The notes under the pieces: model-generated
Database searches by the model: none
What the model saw: the letters and a program-made list of their open reading frames with translations, nothing else
Told to the model about the DNA's origin: nothing
Made by a program: the position numbers and the translations under genes
Shown here: piece after piece, positions 17,237-26,070 of the stretch
Numbering within the stretch: the stretch's first letter is position 1
Layout of the letters: every line of letters starts with the position of its first letter
NCBI RefSeq assembly: GCF_000023445.1
Contig: NC_012881.1
Coordinates: 2,175,501 to 2,239,500 of the forward strand
From: Maridesulfovibrio salexigens DSM 2638
GTDB taxonomy: Bacteria; Desulfobacterota; Desulfovibrionia; Desulfovibrionales; Desulfovibrionaceae
Direction: 5' to 3'
Length of the DNA: 64,000 bases

Positions 17237-20050
17237 ATGAGCGATTATAAAAAGACCCTGTGTTTGCCCAAGACAAAATTTCCCATGAAGGCCAACCTCA
17301 AACAGCGCGAGCCCGAAATGCTCAAGCGCTGGGAGGAAACCGGGGTGTACGAAAAAATGGTTGAAGCAAATGCTGAAGCCGAACAGTACGTCCTTCACGA
17401 CGGCCCCCCGTATGCTAACGGCCACATTCACATGGGCACAGCCATGAACAAGGTCCTCAAGGACATTATCGTAAAATCCCGCAACCTGCAGGGTATGAAA
17501 GCCGAATACGTTCCCGGCTGGGACTGCCACGGTCTGCCCATCGAGCACAAGGTTGAGCAGGAACTTAAGAAAAAGAAAAAAGAACTGCCCACCACCGTTA
17601 TCCGCAAGCTCTGCCGCGAATATGCAGCAAAGTTCGTTGATATCCAGCGCAAGGAATTCAAACGCCTTGGCGTACTCGGTAACTGGGAAGATCCTTACCT
17701 GACCATGAAACCCGAATACGAGGCAGCTACTGCCCGTGAACTGGGTCGTTTCATGGAAAAAGGCTCCGTTATCCGCGGTAAGAAGCCCATTCACTGGTGC
17801 TGCGACTGCCGTACCGCCCTTGCTGAAGCTGAAGTTGAATACGAAGATCACACTTCTCCTTCCATCTACGTGCGCTTTCCCCTTAACGATGAAAAAGTTC
17901 TGAAAGCTCTGCCCGAAGATGTTGCATCCAAAGTGGACCTCTCCCGTACCTACGTATGTATCTGGACCACCACTCCCTGGACCATCCCCGATAACATGGC
18001 TGTGGCTGTTCACCCTGAATTTGAATACGCTGTTACCGAAGTTAACGGTGACATCTACATCCTCGCTGAAAGACTGCTGCCCGTTTGTGCGGAATCCTTC
18101 GGCTGGGAAAGCTGGAACGTTCTGGCAACTGTTGCAGGTGCCAAACTCGAAGGCGCAGTAGCCAAGCACCCCATCTACGACCGCAAATCCCCAGTCGTAC
18201 TGGCAGACTACGTAACTCTCGATTCCGGTACCGGTTGTGTTCACACTGCTCCCGGCCATGGTCGCGAAGACTTTGAAACCGGCCTCAAAAATGGTCTGGA
18301 AGTTTACTCTCCCATGAACAACAGCGGTGTGTTCCTCAAGGAAGTAGAATTTTTCGCCGGTATGAATGTTTGGGAAGCCAACCCCAAAGTAATCGAAAAG
18401 CTCGAAGAAGTGGGCAACCTGCTGGCACAGGAAAAAATCTCCCACTCCTACCCCCACTGCTGGCGCTGTAAAGAGCCGGTCATCTTCCGCGCAACCACCC
18501 AGTGGTTCATCGGCATGGAAGAAAACGATCTGCGCAAAAAAGCACTCAAAGCCATCAAAGACGATGTTGAATGGCTGCCTGCCTGGGGTGAAAACCGCAT
18601 CTACAGCATGGTTGAAAACCGCCCTGACTGGTGTATCTCCCGTCAGCGTAACTGGGGTGTGCCCATCATCGCCCTGATCTGTGAAGATTGCGATGAAGTG
18701 TACAACGATCCCGAGTGGGTTTTCTCTGTAGTAGACGAATTTGAAAAGCACGAACGCGGCTGTGACTACTGGTTTGAAAAATCAATTGAAGAAATCGTTC
18801 CCGAAGGTCTCAAATGCCCCAAATGCGGCGGCAACCACTGGACCAAGGAAGACGACATCCTCGACGTATGGTTTGATTCCGGTACCAGTTTCGCGGCTGT
18901 TGTTGAAAAACGCAAGGAACACCGCTTCCCCGCTGATCTGTACCTTGAAGGTTCCGACCAGCATCGCGGCTGGTTCCACAGCTCCCTGCTTGCTTCCGTT
19001 GGTACCCGCGACGTGCCTCCCTACAAGACCGTACTCACTCACGGTTACGTAGTTGATAAGGACGGTCGCAAGATGTCCAAGTCCATCGGTAACGTAATCG
19101 CACCGCAGGAAATCATCGACCAGCATGGTGCAGAAATCCTGCGTATGTGGGTTTCCGCAGTTAACTATCAGGAAGACGTCCGTATCTCTGACGAAATTCT
19201 GAGCCGCATGGTTGATACTTACCGCCGCGTGCGTAACACCTGCCGTTACATTCTGGGTAACCTTGACGGTTTCAACCCCGAAACTGACGCAGTAGCACCC
19301 GCAGACATGCTGCCCATCGACCATTTCGCACTTGATCTGGTCAACCGTCAGCATGAAGTAATCCAGAAGGCTTACACAAACTTTGAATTCCACAAGGTTT
19401 ACCATACCCTGCACAACCTCTGCACCACCGAGCTGTCTGCCTTCTACCTTGATATCATCAAGGACAGACTCTACGTGTCCGGCGAGAAGAGCCTCGAACG
19501 CCGCTCCGCACAGACCGTACTCTGGCAGACCATGCTCATGCTGCTTAAAGATATGGCACCCATCCTTTCCTTCACCGCTGAGGAAGCATATTCCCACATG
19601 CCAGAAGAAATGAAAGGATCCGCCGAAACTGTCTTCGCTATCCGTCCCGAGCTTCTCAAGCCCTCAATCGATGATGCCGAGCGCAAAAGATGGGAACTGC
19701 TCATGGACGTTCGTACCGAAGTCACCAAGGCAATCGAGCCTCTGCGCCGCGAAAAGGTAATCGGTCACTCTCTCGATACCAAGATCACCCTTTTCGCCAA
19801 CGAAGAGATTGCCAAGGCTCTCGAAGGTATCGAACGTCGCGAATTCTTCATCGTATCCGGTGTTGAAATCAAGCCTCTGGCTGAAGCTTCCGACGATGCT
19901 GTTAAGCCTGAAGAACTTGAAGGACTGTCCATCAAGGTGGAAAAGGCACAGGGCGAAAAATGCAGCCGCTGCTGGAGATACGATACCCTCGGCACAAACG
20001 CTGAACACCCCGAACTCTGCCCGCGCTGCGCAGCTGTTCTGGCCGGTTAA
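17237..20050 (+). CDS. ileS: Isoleucyl-tRNA synthetase
   Basis: A class I aminoacyl-tRNA synthetase charging tRNA-Ile. The 937 residues are typical. The HIGH-type motif is [15 protein letters not shown] near residues 56-70, the KMSKS loop is [10 protein letters not shown] near 615, and the CP1 editing domain lies between ([13 protein letters not shown] near 240). The C-terminal zinc finger is complete: [11 protein letters not shown] ... CPRCAAVL. This is the bacterial mupirocin-sensitive-type layout. GGAGG precedes the ATG with a 12-base spacer. Codon use is strongly biased, as expected for an abundant protein. A strong terminator and an inverted repeat copy separate it from lspA. Confidence 0.98.
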
Positions 20051-20079
20051 TTTCTCGCTCTTTGTAAATTGAATAAGTA

Positions 20080-20118
20080 AATGCCCCCGCCCTTCTCGCA
20101 AGGACGGGGGCATTTTTG
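20080..20118 (+). terminator. ileS terminator
   Basis: AATGCCCCCG pairs with CGGGGGCATT around CCCTTCTCGCAAGGA, followed by TTTTTG. Confidence 0.88.
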
Positions 20119-20124
20119 AAGAAT

Positions 20125-20190
20125 GCCTCCGGCGGCTTAAACCTTTTAAAAAAGGGTTTAAGAATCCCAAAACTTTTTAGTATGCTTCGC
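20125..20190 (-). repeat. Palindromic intergenic repeat, copy D (shortened)
   Basis: Minus orientation: GCGAAGCATA, TTTTGGGATT, an imperfect palindrome (CTTAAACCCTTTT / AAAAGGTTTAAG), then GCCGCCGGAGGC. It lacks the extra CCCCGGCAGGG block of copies A-C. It lies between the ileS terminator and lspA. Confidence 0.85.
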
Positions 20191-20216
20191 AAGTAGCATG
20201 TTAAGGCGACCTTCGA

Positions 20217-20687
20217 ATGAACAAATATTTTTTAGCTGGAATCATTTCTGTTGTGACTCTAGTTTTGGATCAGGTCACCAAGATTGCAGTCCGCGAGAAA
20301 ATGGTCCTTTGGACTTCAGAAACAGTCATTCCCGGATTCTTTAATCTGGTACATGTGGTCAATAAAGGTGCGGCTTTTGGCTTTTTGAACCGTGCAGACA
20401 TTACTTGGCAGCGCAACTTTTTTGTTGTGGTTACCATTATTGCTCTCGGTGCAATTGGAATGCTGCTGAAATCTGCTGAAGAAAAGGACAAATTCCAGAT
20501 CTTAGGGCTAGGCTTTGTGCTGGGCGGTGCCATTGGTAACTTGATCGACCGTATTCTTTATCATCAGGTTACTGACTTTCTGGATTTTTACTATGGCTCA
20601 CACCACTACCCGGCTTTTAATGTCGCGGATATTGCTATCTGCCTCGGTGCTTTTGCCATGATCGTATCTTTTTACAAGAATAAGTAA
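20217..20687 (+). CDS. lspA: Lipoprotein signal peptidase (signal peptidase II)
   Basis: LspA is the inner-membrane aspartyl protease that cleaves prolipoprotein signal peptides after lipidation. The 156 residues hold four membrane helices. The two catalytic aspartates are in GNLIDR (near residue 107) and FNVADIAI (near 135), and VNKGAAFGF matches the family's NxGAAF box. The stop is followed after 1 base by lgt, the enzyme acting just before it in the pathway; the CpoB-like gene two genes later encodes a lipoprotein substrate. Confidence 0.97.
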   Translation: MNKYFLAGIISVVTLVLDQVTKIAVREKMVLWTSETVIPGFFNLVHVVNKGAAFGFLNRADITWQRNFFVVVTIIALGAIGMLLKSAEEKDKFQILGLGFVLGGAIGNLIDRILYHQVTDFLDFYYGSHHYPAFNVADIAICLGAFAMIVSFYKNK

Positions 20688-20688
20688 A

Positions 20689-21444
20689 ATGAACCCGATC
20701 CTGTTCAGCATAGGCTCCATAAATATTTATGCCTACAGCGTATACCTGACAGCCGGATGCCTGCTGGGTATTGGCTGGGCCATGCGTGCGGCAAGGCTCT
20801 GGGAACTGGACTATAAACTGGCTCCGGTTACCGGAATAATCGCAGTTGTCAGCGGTATTATCGGCGCACGGGCTCTTTACGTCGGCCTGTATCCGCAGGA
20901 ATTCACAGGAAACCTGCTCAAAATATTCTATATCTGGCAGGGCGGACTTGTTTTTTCAGGGTCTATAATTTTCGGTTCACTGGCTGGGCTACTCTACCTG
21001 CGCTACAAGCAACAACCGATCCTTGACTGGCTGGATTGCTTTGCTCCGGGCATTGCACTTGGGCAGGCTGTTGGACGGCTTGGGTGCTTTTTCGCCGGAT
21101 GCTGCTACGGCAAGCCTACCGATCTTCCATGGGCAGTGACATATAAAAATACTGATTCTCTGGCCCCTCTCTTTCAACCTCTGCACCCGACCCAGCTTTA
21201 CCATTCACTTGCCGGACTGATCATATTTTTGATTCTGGCCGTTGCCGGAAACCATATTAAGACTGAAGGCCGCATTACGGGCCTTTTCCTTATATTGTTT
21301 TCTGCGTTCAGATTTATTATTGAATTTTTCAGGGCGGATTACCGGGGCGAACTCGGTCCCCTGTCTATGACTCAGTTCATAACACTTGTCTTTTTCGCAA
21401 TTGGTATATACCTGTTATCAATATATAAAAAAAGGAGCACCTAA
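20689..21444 (+). CDS. lgt: Prolipoprotein diacylglyceryl transferase
   Basis: Lgt transfers diacylglycerol from phosphatidylglycerol to the lipobox cysteine, the first step of lipoprotein maturation. The 251 residues carry seven membrane segments. The Lgt signature lies near residues 122-140 (GQAVGRLGCFFAGCCYGKPT), with HPTQLYHSLAGL near 166 and the C-terminal arginine segment FRFIIEFFRADYRG. It overlaps the following gene by one base. Confidence 0.97.
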   Translation: MNPILFSIGSINIYAYSVYLTAGCLLGIGWAMRAARLWELDYKLAPVTGIIAVVSGIIGARALYVGLYPQEFTGNLLKIFYIWQGGLVFSGSIIFGSLAGLLYLRYKQQPILDWLDCFAPGIALGQAVGRLGCFFAGCCYGKPTDLPWAVTYKNTDSLAPLFQPLHPTQLYHSLAGLIIFLILAVAGNHIKTEGRITGLFLILFSAFRFIIEFFRADYRGELGPLSMTQFITLVFFAIGIYLLSIYKKRST

Positions 21445-21680
21445 TGTTCTTCGGAGAAATTCCCAATCTTCCCATGGAAACCTGGATCATCATCCTCGGC
21501 AGTGTCGGTCTTTTTGCAGCCTTGACACTTTTCGCCATATGGGATGCATTCAACAGGGAATTCCCGTCCAACATGGAAAAAGTCGGCTGGATACAGCTCT
21601 CGATTTTTATTCCATTTTTCGGCTGTGTGGCTTACTTTCTTCTAGGTAGAAAAAGGGGGAAAAAATTAAATGAAAAGTAA
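21444..21680 (+). CDS. Small membrane protein, PLDc_N domain
   Basis: A 78-residue protein with two hydrophobic segments (about 11-33 and 48-68) around a short loop (REFPSNMEKVGWIQLSIF) and ending YFLLGRKRGKK. This matches the phospholipase D-nuclease N-terminal (PLDc_N) pattern, a two-helix membrane module also found alone. It has no catalytic residues and probably acts as an anchor or partner. Its start overlaps lgt by one base and its end overlaps the next gene by 11, so all are likely co-translated. Confidence 0.85.
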   Translation: MFFGEIPNLPMETWIIILGSVGLFAALTLFAIWDAFNREFPSNMEKVGWIQLSIFIPFFGCVAYFLLGRKRGKKLNEK

Positions 21681-22593
21681 CATGAAAAATTCTCTTATTG
21701 CTGCCCTGATCGCCTTTCCTCTGGCTACCGGCCTAAGCGGCTGCGTAACCACATCTGATATGGACAAGCTGCGCATGGAGTTGCGCCAGACCAGATCCCA
21801 GCTGAACAAAAAAATCGACAACGTCGAGCAACAGTCAGCAGCTGACAGCGTTGCACTGCGCGATGAAATCAAAAAATCCAGCTCTCCTGTGCAGACCCAG
21901 CAGGCAAATATGTATGCTGAAGTAAACGCCCTGAGAATGCAGGTTGCCAAGCTTCAAGGTACCGTTAACACCATGTCCGAGTCCGTAAACAGACTCGATG
22001 CCGGAGACACCAACAGCACAGAATCTCTGGAAGAACTTTCCCGTAAAGTCGAAAACATGCGTCTGGCCCTTGAAAGCCAGCTGGCTATCGACCTTGGTCT
22101 GATCAAGGCACAGGCTCCCAAAGATAAGGCTACACAGGTTGCAATAACCAATGCAACTGAAGCTATTGGCGGGATTGCCGCTGTGGTAGCCCCTGAAGTT
22201 AAAAAGACAGAGCCGGCTGATCCCGCTCAAGCCCTGTATGATAAGGGCCTCGCCTTATTTAAAGAGCGTAAATACAAAGACTCAATCCGAGATATGGCTG
22301 AGTTTATCAAGACCTTCCCTAAACATAAGCTTGTTCCCAACGCCATTTTCTGGGAAGGTGAATGTTACTACCAGCTCAAGGATTACGCCAATGCCGCACT
22401 CAAATATCAGGGTGTCATTGCCAAACATTCCAAGAGCAATAAATACAGACCCGCACTGCTCAAGCAGGGACTTTGCCTGATCAAACTGGGCAAAACCAAA
22501 TCCGGACGTTATATTCTTGAAGACCTTATCAAGAAAGCCCCGGATTCCGCCGAAGCAAAACGTGCGCAAAGTATCATCAAGAACTTAAAATAA
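21670..22593 (+). CDS. CpoB/YbgF-like periplasmic lipoprotein with TPR repeats
   Basis: The 307-residue precursor has a lipoprotein signal peptide ending LSGC (Cys about residue 25). A coiled coil follows (about 30-145: DKLRMELRQTRSQLNKK, VNALRMQVAKLQG). A C-terminal set of TPR repeats (about 185-305) contains ALYDKGLALFKERKYKDSI and FWEGECYYQLKDYANAALKY. This is the layout of CpoB (YbgF), which coordinates the Tol-Pal machinery with peptidoglycan synthesis during division; CpoB itself is usually soluble, so the lipid anchor is a variant. No tol or pal gene is nearby, so the function is by architecture. It lies directly after lspA and lgt, the enzymes that would process it. Confidence 0.85.
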   Translation: MKSNMKNSLIAALIAFPLATGLSGCVTTSDMDKLRMELRQTRSQLNKKIDNVEQQSAADSVALRDEIKKSSSPVQTQQANMYAEVNALRMQVAKLQGTVNTMSESVNRLDAGDTNSTESLEELSRKVENMRLALESQLAIDLGLIKAQAPKDKATQVAITNATEAIGGIAAVVAPEVKKTEPADPAQALYDKGLALFKERKYKDSIRDMAEFIKTFPKHKLVPNAIFWEGECYYQLKDYANAALKYQGVIAKHSKSNKYRPALLKQGLCLIKLGKTKSGRYILEDLIKKAPDSAEAKRAQSIIKNLK

Positions 22594-22612
22594 TCTAACC
22601 GGATACAGAACA

Positions 22613-23041
22613 ATGAGCGAGAGCAAGAACTTTAACAAAATTATCCATCTGGCCTTCCCACCTAACACTTCCGGCCGTCCGGTCGTGTGCAATCTGGGCA
22701 AACTTTACAATCTCAGCTTCAACATCCTTAAAGCTGACATCAACCCCAGACTCGAAGGCAGCATGACCCTTGAAATCACCGGTCTTGAAGAAGACTACCA
22801 CAAGGGCATCAACTACCTGAAGGAAAACGGCGTACGCCTCATTCCCGTTGCGCAGAAAATTGCAAGGGACGATGAATCCTGCATGCACTGTGGCATGTGC
22901 CTCGCCATGTGTCCCACCGGAGCTCTTTCACTTGAAAAAGATACCCGTCTGGTACTTTTTGATCTGGAAAAATGTACTGCTTGCGGTCTGTGTACTAAGG
23001 TCTGTCCTGTTCGGGCCATGGAAGTTGATCCGCAGGATTAG
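22613..23041 (+). CDS. NIL-domain ferredoxin (two 4Fe-4S clusters)
   Basis: The 142-residue protein combines an N-terminal NIL domain (about 8-78), an ACT-like fold known from methionine ABC transporter ATPases, with a C-terminal bacterial-type ferredoxin. The cluster motifs are CMHCGMCLAMCP (about 85-96) and CTACGLCTKVCP (about 113-124). Such NIL-Fd proteins are widespread in anaerobes and are linked in some methanogens and sulfate reducers to homocysteine/methionine sulfur metabolism. That role is inferred here, not shown. It is cytoplasmic and co-directional with the lipoprotein and PilZ-like genes. Confidence 0.9.
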   Translation: MSESKNFNKIIHLAFPPNTSGRPVVCNLGKLYNLSFNILKADINPRLEGSMTLEITGLEEDYHKGINYLKENGVRLIPVAQKIARDDESCMHCGMCLAMCPTGALSLEKDTRLVLFDLEKCTACGLCTKVCPVRAMEVDPQD

Positions 23042-23068
23042 TTAAATAAATAAGATAAAGGAATCCGA

Positions 23069-23581
23069 ATGGACCGGGACACACCGCACTACGCAAGTGT
23101 AAAAACACGAATCAAAGGACACGGACGTATCGCCGCTTCTCTGGAGAGTCAGCCCGTTTACCGTGGATTCACCGGGATGAAAAAACACCCCGCTGAAGAT
23201 CTTGATGATTCGAAGGTTCCGGAATGGCTTAGAGTCTATGTAACTGAACTTGACCGCAAGCTGGACCAGCTGCTGGGCATGCAGAGTAAAAAAGACCTCA
23301 AGCAGGATTTCCCCCTTGATCTTGAAATAATAAAGATTTCCGGCAACGGAATGACCTTTCGCTCAACTTCCGTCACAGCACCATGTATAATGGAGATTGT
23401 GGCGGAAATTGAGCAGATTCCTTTACGACTGGCCGGAGCAAAAGGTCGTGTAAAAGCTGGCAAAAAAGACAATTACTGGGTAATGAAATTTGAAAAAATC
23501 AGGGAACACGACATTGAGTCCATCATCCAGTTTGTTTTTAGCGAACAGCGCGAAATAATCAGGACCGAAAAGCTGGGTTAG
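23069..23581 (+). CDS. Atypical PilZ-like protein
   Basis: A 170-residue cytoplasmic protein that I read as a divergent PilZ-domain protein. A central helix (LRVYVTELDRKLDQLLGM, about 51-68) leads into a beta-rich domain (LEIIKISGNGMTFRS ... IPLRLAGAKGRV ... WVMKFEKI) and ends in a helix (IESIIQFVFSEQREIIR), the usual end of PilZ proteins. The c-di-GMP motifs are degraded: an N-terminal R-x5-R (RIKGHGR) stands where RxxxR would be, and KISGNG replaces D/N-x-S-x-x-G with lysine first. Nucleotide binding is therefore doubtful. It lies directly before cheZ, which favours a motility role. Confidence 0.68.
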   Translation: MDRDTPHYASVKTRIKGHGRIAASLESQPVYRGFTGMKKHPAEDLDDSKVPEWLRVYVTELDRKLDQLLGMQSKKDLKQDFPLDLEIIKISGNGMTFRSTSVTAPCIMEIVAEIEQIPLRLAGAKGRVKAGKKDNYWVMKFEKIREHDIESIIQFVFSEQREIIRTEKLG

Positions 23582-23623
23582 CCCTGCAACGTTTATATAA
23601 AAACCAACGCCAAGGAGAGCGCA

Positions 23624-24367
23624 GTGATTAATGATGATCAAATAGTGCGGGAGATGATGGAAAAGGTCTCCGAAGACCTGAGTAAAAGCCTCAAGGAAAG
23701 TATTGCCGATGCAGTACAGAAAGAAATTTCCAAGAGCATGTCTCAAACCCTTCTTGAGGGAGAATTCTACCGCCGCATCAACATTGACCTGCAGAACGGT
23801 CTCCGCGACATTTATCAGGAAGTAGCCAAAGCCAAAAAAGGCCCGGCTGGTTCAGCCGGATCAGTAGAAGTCTGTGTCGATTCCGATCCTGATCAGCTTT
23901 TCAACGAAGCTTCCGACCAGCTCGACGCAATTATGCGCACCACCGAGAAAGCCACGCAGGACATCATGGATATTCTTGAGAAGACTCAGGAAACCCAGTT
24001 CGCCCTTGCAAACATCATCAAGGCTTTTGAATCCGGCGGTGTAAAAAAAGAACAGCGAGAAGAACTGGCCAACATCAACGACACCTTGGGTCAGGATATC
24101 ATGACCATCATGACCACCCTCTCCTTTCAGGATCTGACAGGACAGCGCATTAAGATCATCATCGATACCATCAAGAGTGTTGAAAAGATCGTACTTGATC
24201 TGTATATGTCCACTGGATTAAAAATCAAAGCCCGCGAACAGGCCCCGGAAAAATCCCTTGAGCAGCTCGATCAGGAAACTCAAAGCAAAATGAGCGAGCT
24301 CAAAGGACCCACCGAAAAGGCCGATCAGGGTAATGTTGATGATTTGTTGGCGTCGCTTGGGTTGTAA
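23624..24367 (+). CDS. cheZ: Chemotaxis phosphatase CheZ
   Basis: CheZ dephosphorylates CheY-P and so resets the flagellar motor signal. The 247 residues form the expected long helical hairpin. The catalytic region reads LSFQDLTGQRIKIIIDTI near residues 165-182; the Q within SFQDLTGQ aligns with the catalytic glutamine of known CheZ. A flexible linker leads to the C-terminal CheY-binding peptide VDDLLASLGL, matching the family's conserved tail. The N-terminal part is longer and less conserved. AAGGAGAG precedes the GTG start at 23624. It follows the PilZ-like gene by 42 bases and ends at a terminator. Confidence 0.92.
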   Translation: MINDDQIVREMMEKVSEDLSKSLKESIADAVQKEISKSMSQTLLEGEFYRRINIDLQNGLRDIYQEVAKAKKGPAGSAGSVEVCVDSDPDQLFNEASDQLDAIMRTTEKATQDIMDILEKTQETQFALANIIKAFESGGVKKEQREELANINDTLGQDIMTIMTTLSFQDLTGQRIKIIIDTIKSVEKIVLDLYMSTGLKIKAREQAPEKSLEQLDQETQSKMSELKGPTEKADQGNVDDLLASLGL

Positions 24368-24413
24368 TTTTAGAGAGACACTTTTGGCGTAGTTTGATTA
24401 GTAGGAAGATTTT

Positions 24414-24456
24414 AAAGCGGGAAGCTTCATCTTTGGATGGGGCTTTCCGCTTTTTG
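24414..24456. terminator. Bidirectional terminator after cheZ
   Basis: AAAGCGGGAAGC pairs imperfectly with GGCTTTCCGCTTT, with inner CATC/GATG, then TTTTTG on plus. The minus side continues TTTAAAATCTT for the convergent TPR gene. Confidence 0.75.
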
Positions 24457-24481
24457 TGTTTTGGTGTGGGGTGTGGGAGGA

Positions 24482-25891
24482 TTAGTTGTTTTTTTTGAAT
24501 TCTAGTTCGTCTAGCCACCCTTGTATTTGTTCGATCATTGGTGCTGCGCCAATTTGTTTGTATAATTCTAAAGATTGTTGCCAAAATTTTTCCGCACCTT
24601 CAAGGTCACCCTGAATCTTACGAATGTTGCCGAGATTGCCGTAATCAGCAGCCATACCTTCTTTGCGGCCCAATTCTTTTTCAATGGCTAATGATTTTAA
24701 GTGGTACTCTTCCGCACCTTCAAGGTCACCCTGAATCTTACGAATGTTGCCGAGATTGCCGTAATCAGCAGCCATACCTTCTTTGCGGCCCAATTCTTTT
24801 TCAATGGCTAATGATTTTAAGTGGTACTCTTCCGCACCTTCAAGGTCACCCTGAGTCTTACGAATTAAGCCGAGGTTGCCGTAGCGGATAGCCATACCTT
24901 CTTTGCGACCTAACTCTTCATCAATTTTGAGTGATTTGTTATAAAACTCTTCCGCACCTTCAAGGTCACCCTGAGTCTTACGAATTAAGCCGAGGTTGCC
25001 GTAGCGGATAGCCATACCTTCTTTGCGACCTAACTTTTCATCAATCTTGAGTGATTTGTTATAAAACTCTTCCGCACCTTCAAGGTCACCCTGAGTCTGA
25101 CGAATGTTGCCGATGTTGCCGTATTCAGCAGCCATACCTTCTTTGCGACCTAACTTTTCATCAATCTTGAGTGCTTTGTTATAAAACTCTTCCGCACCTT
25201 CAAGGTCACCCTGAGTCTGACGAATGTTGCCGAGGTTGCCGTAAGCAACAGCTTCTATGCTTTTGTCATTACCTTTAAGCTGTAGAACTTTCTGATATGC
25301 TTCTTCCGCAGCAACCATATTTCCGAAAAGTTTTTGTAAATGCCCCAAACGATTCCACCCTTCAGCACTATTCGGATCAAGCTCAACTGATTTCTGATAC
25401 GCACCAAAAGCTTTTTTAGGGTTATTCATAAAAGCTAAAAATCCTGCATTACGATATGCTTCCGCTGCCTTTAAAGAACTTTCATTGGCTGATTCTTCAT
25501 CCTTTTGGACTTGTTTTAGATAAAAAGCCTCAGCTAAATCAAAATTACCTTTGGCAAGTTCAGCTTCTGCCTTTGCTGCATGATTGTCTTCTTCATCGGT
25601 TTCTTGTGGCTTACGCAAGCCTTCAATAATATTTTTGAGAGCCTCGATTTCTTCGTTTTTTGAGATAACAGTCTGCTGTGTATCTTTTAAATCATCATAG
25701 AGTTTTTCTGCTAAAGATTGTGAATCAATTTGCTCTGGTTTCTTCCTAAAAAAACTCAATATATGTACACCAACCGGATATGCTGCCAGAACCACAGCTA
25801 AAAAACCAAATTTCAAACCAAGTCCCAGTTTCCAAAACCAAGGAAATCCCGGCACAGCCATAGCAGCATCAAGTATCTGAGTACCATTCAT
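24482..25891 (-). CDS. Membrane-anchored TPR-repeat protein
   Basis: The protein has 469 residues from ATG at 25891; an alternative TTG three codons upstream has poorer ribosome-site spacing. A hydrophobic segment (about 20-45, LGLGLKFGFLAVVLAAYP) is followed by basic residues and a coiled coil (about 50-95). TPR units follow, ending in six near-identical 40-residue repeats of the type GNLGNIRQTQGDLEGAEEFY ... KIDEKLGRKEGMA. This is the Kinesin-light-chain/LGN-like TPR pattern used for protein binding. The repeats are encoded by 120 bp tandem units, some identical. Codon use is more AT-rich than neighbouring genes. The partner is unknown. Confidence 0.88.
   Translation of the reverse strand: MNGTQILDAAMAVPGFPWFWKLGLGLKFGFLAVVLAAYPVGVHILSFFRKKPEQIDSQSLAEKLYDDLKDTQQTVISKNEEIEALKNIIEGLRKPQETDEEDNHAAKAEAELAKGNFDLAEAFYLKQVQKDEESANESSLKAAEAYRNAGFLAFMNNPKKAFGAYQKSVELDPNSAEGWNRLGHLQKLFGNMVAAEEAYQKVLQLKGNDKSIEAVAYGNLGNIRQTQGDLEGAEEFYNKALKIDEKLGRKEGMAAEYGNIGNIRQTQGDLEGAEEFYNKSLKIDEKLGRKEGMAIRYGNLGLIRKTQGDLEGAEEFYNKSLKIDEELGRKEGMAIRYGNLGLIRKTQGDLEGAEEYHLKSLAIEKELGRKEGMAADYGNLGNIRKIQGDLEGAEEYHLKSLAIEKELGRKEGMAADYGNLGNIRKIQGDLEGAEKFWQQSLELYKQIGAAPMIEQIQGWLDELEFKKNN
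24591..25239 (-). repeat. 120 bp tandem repeats inside the TPR gene
   Basis: Units begin at 24591, 24711, 24831, 24951 and 25071, with a partial sixth from 25191. Units 1 and 2 are identical over 120 bases. Units 3 and 4 differ at two positions. Unit 5 is a more divergent mixture. This suggests recent duplication or homogenisation. Confidence 0.95.
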
Positions 25892-26011
25892 CAATTTCAA
25901 CTCTCCCCTATATCAAAAGCAAACCAACAATTATTCCATTCCCATTTTCTAAAATGCTTAACGATACGAATACGATCCGTCAATACAGAATGACAAGTTA
26001 CCCCATTCCAC

Positions 26012-26052
26012 AAAAAATCCCCCGCAACCATCAGGCTGCAGGGGATTTTCAA
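26012..26052 (-). terminator. nhaC terminator
   Basis: AAAATCCCC pairs with GGGGATTTT around an inner GCA/TGC pair; the minus-strand tail is TTTTTTG. It lies just past the nhaC stop. Confidence 0.8.
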
Positions 26053-26070
26053 TTTATGTATCCGATATAT

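Noticed and set aside
17207-18751. 514-codon minus-strand open frame
   Set aside because: Antisense shadow of ileS created by its strong codon bias; no ribosome site or recognisable motif.
24538-24891. Plus-strand open frame with perfect 40-residue repeats
   Set aside because: Shadow of the minus-strand TPR gene; the repeats are explained by the 120 bp units.
24591-25239. Regularly spaced repeats suggesting a CRISPR array
   Set aside because: Units are 120 bp, contiguous without unique spacers, and encode TPR motifs.
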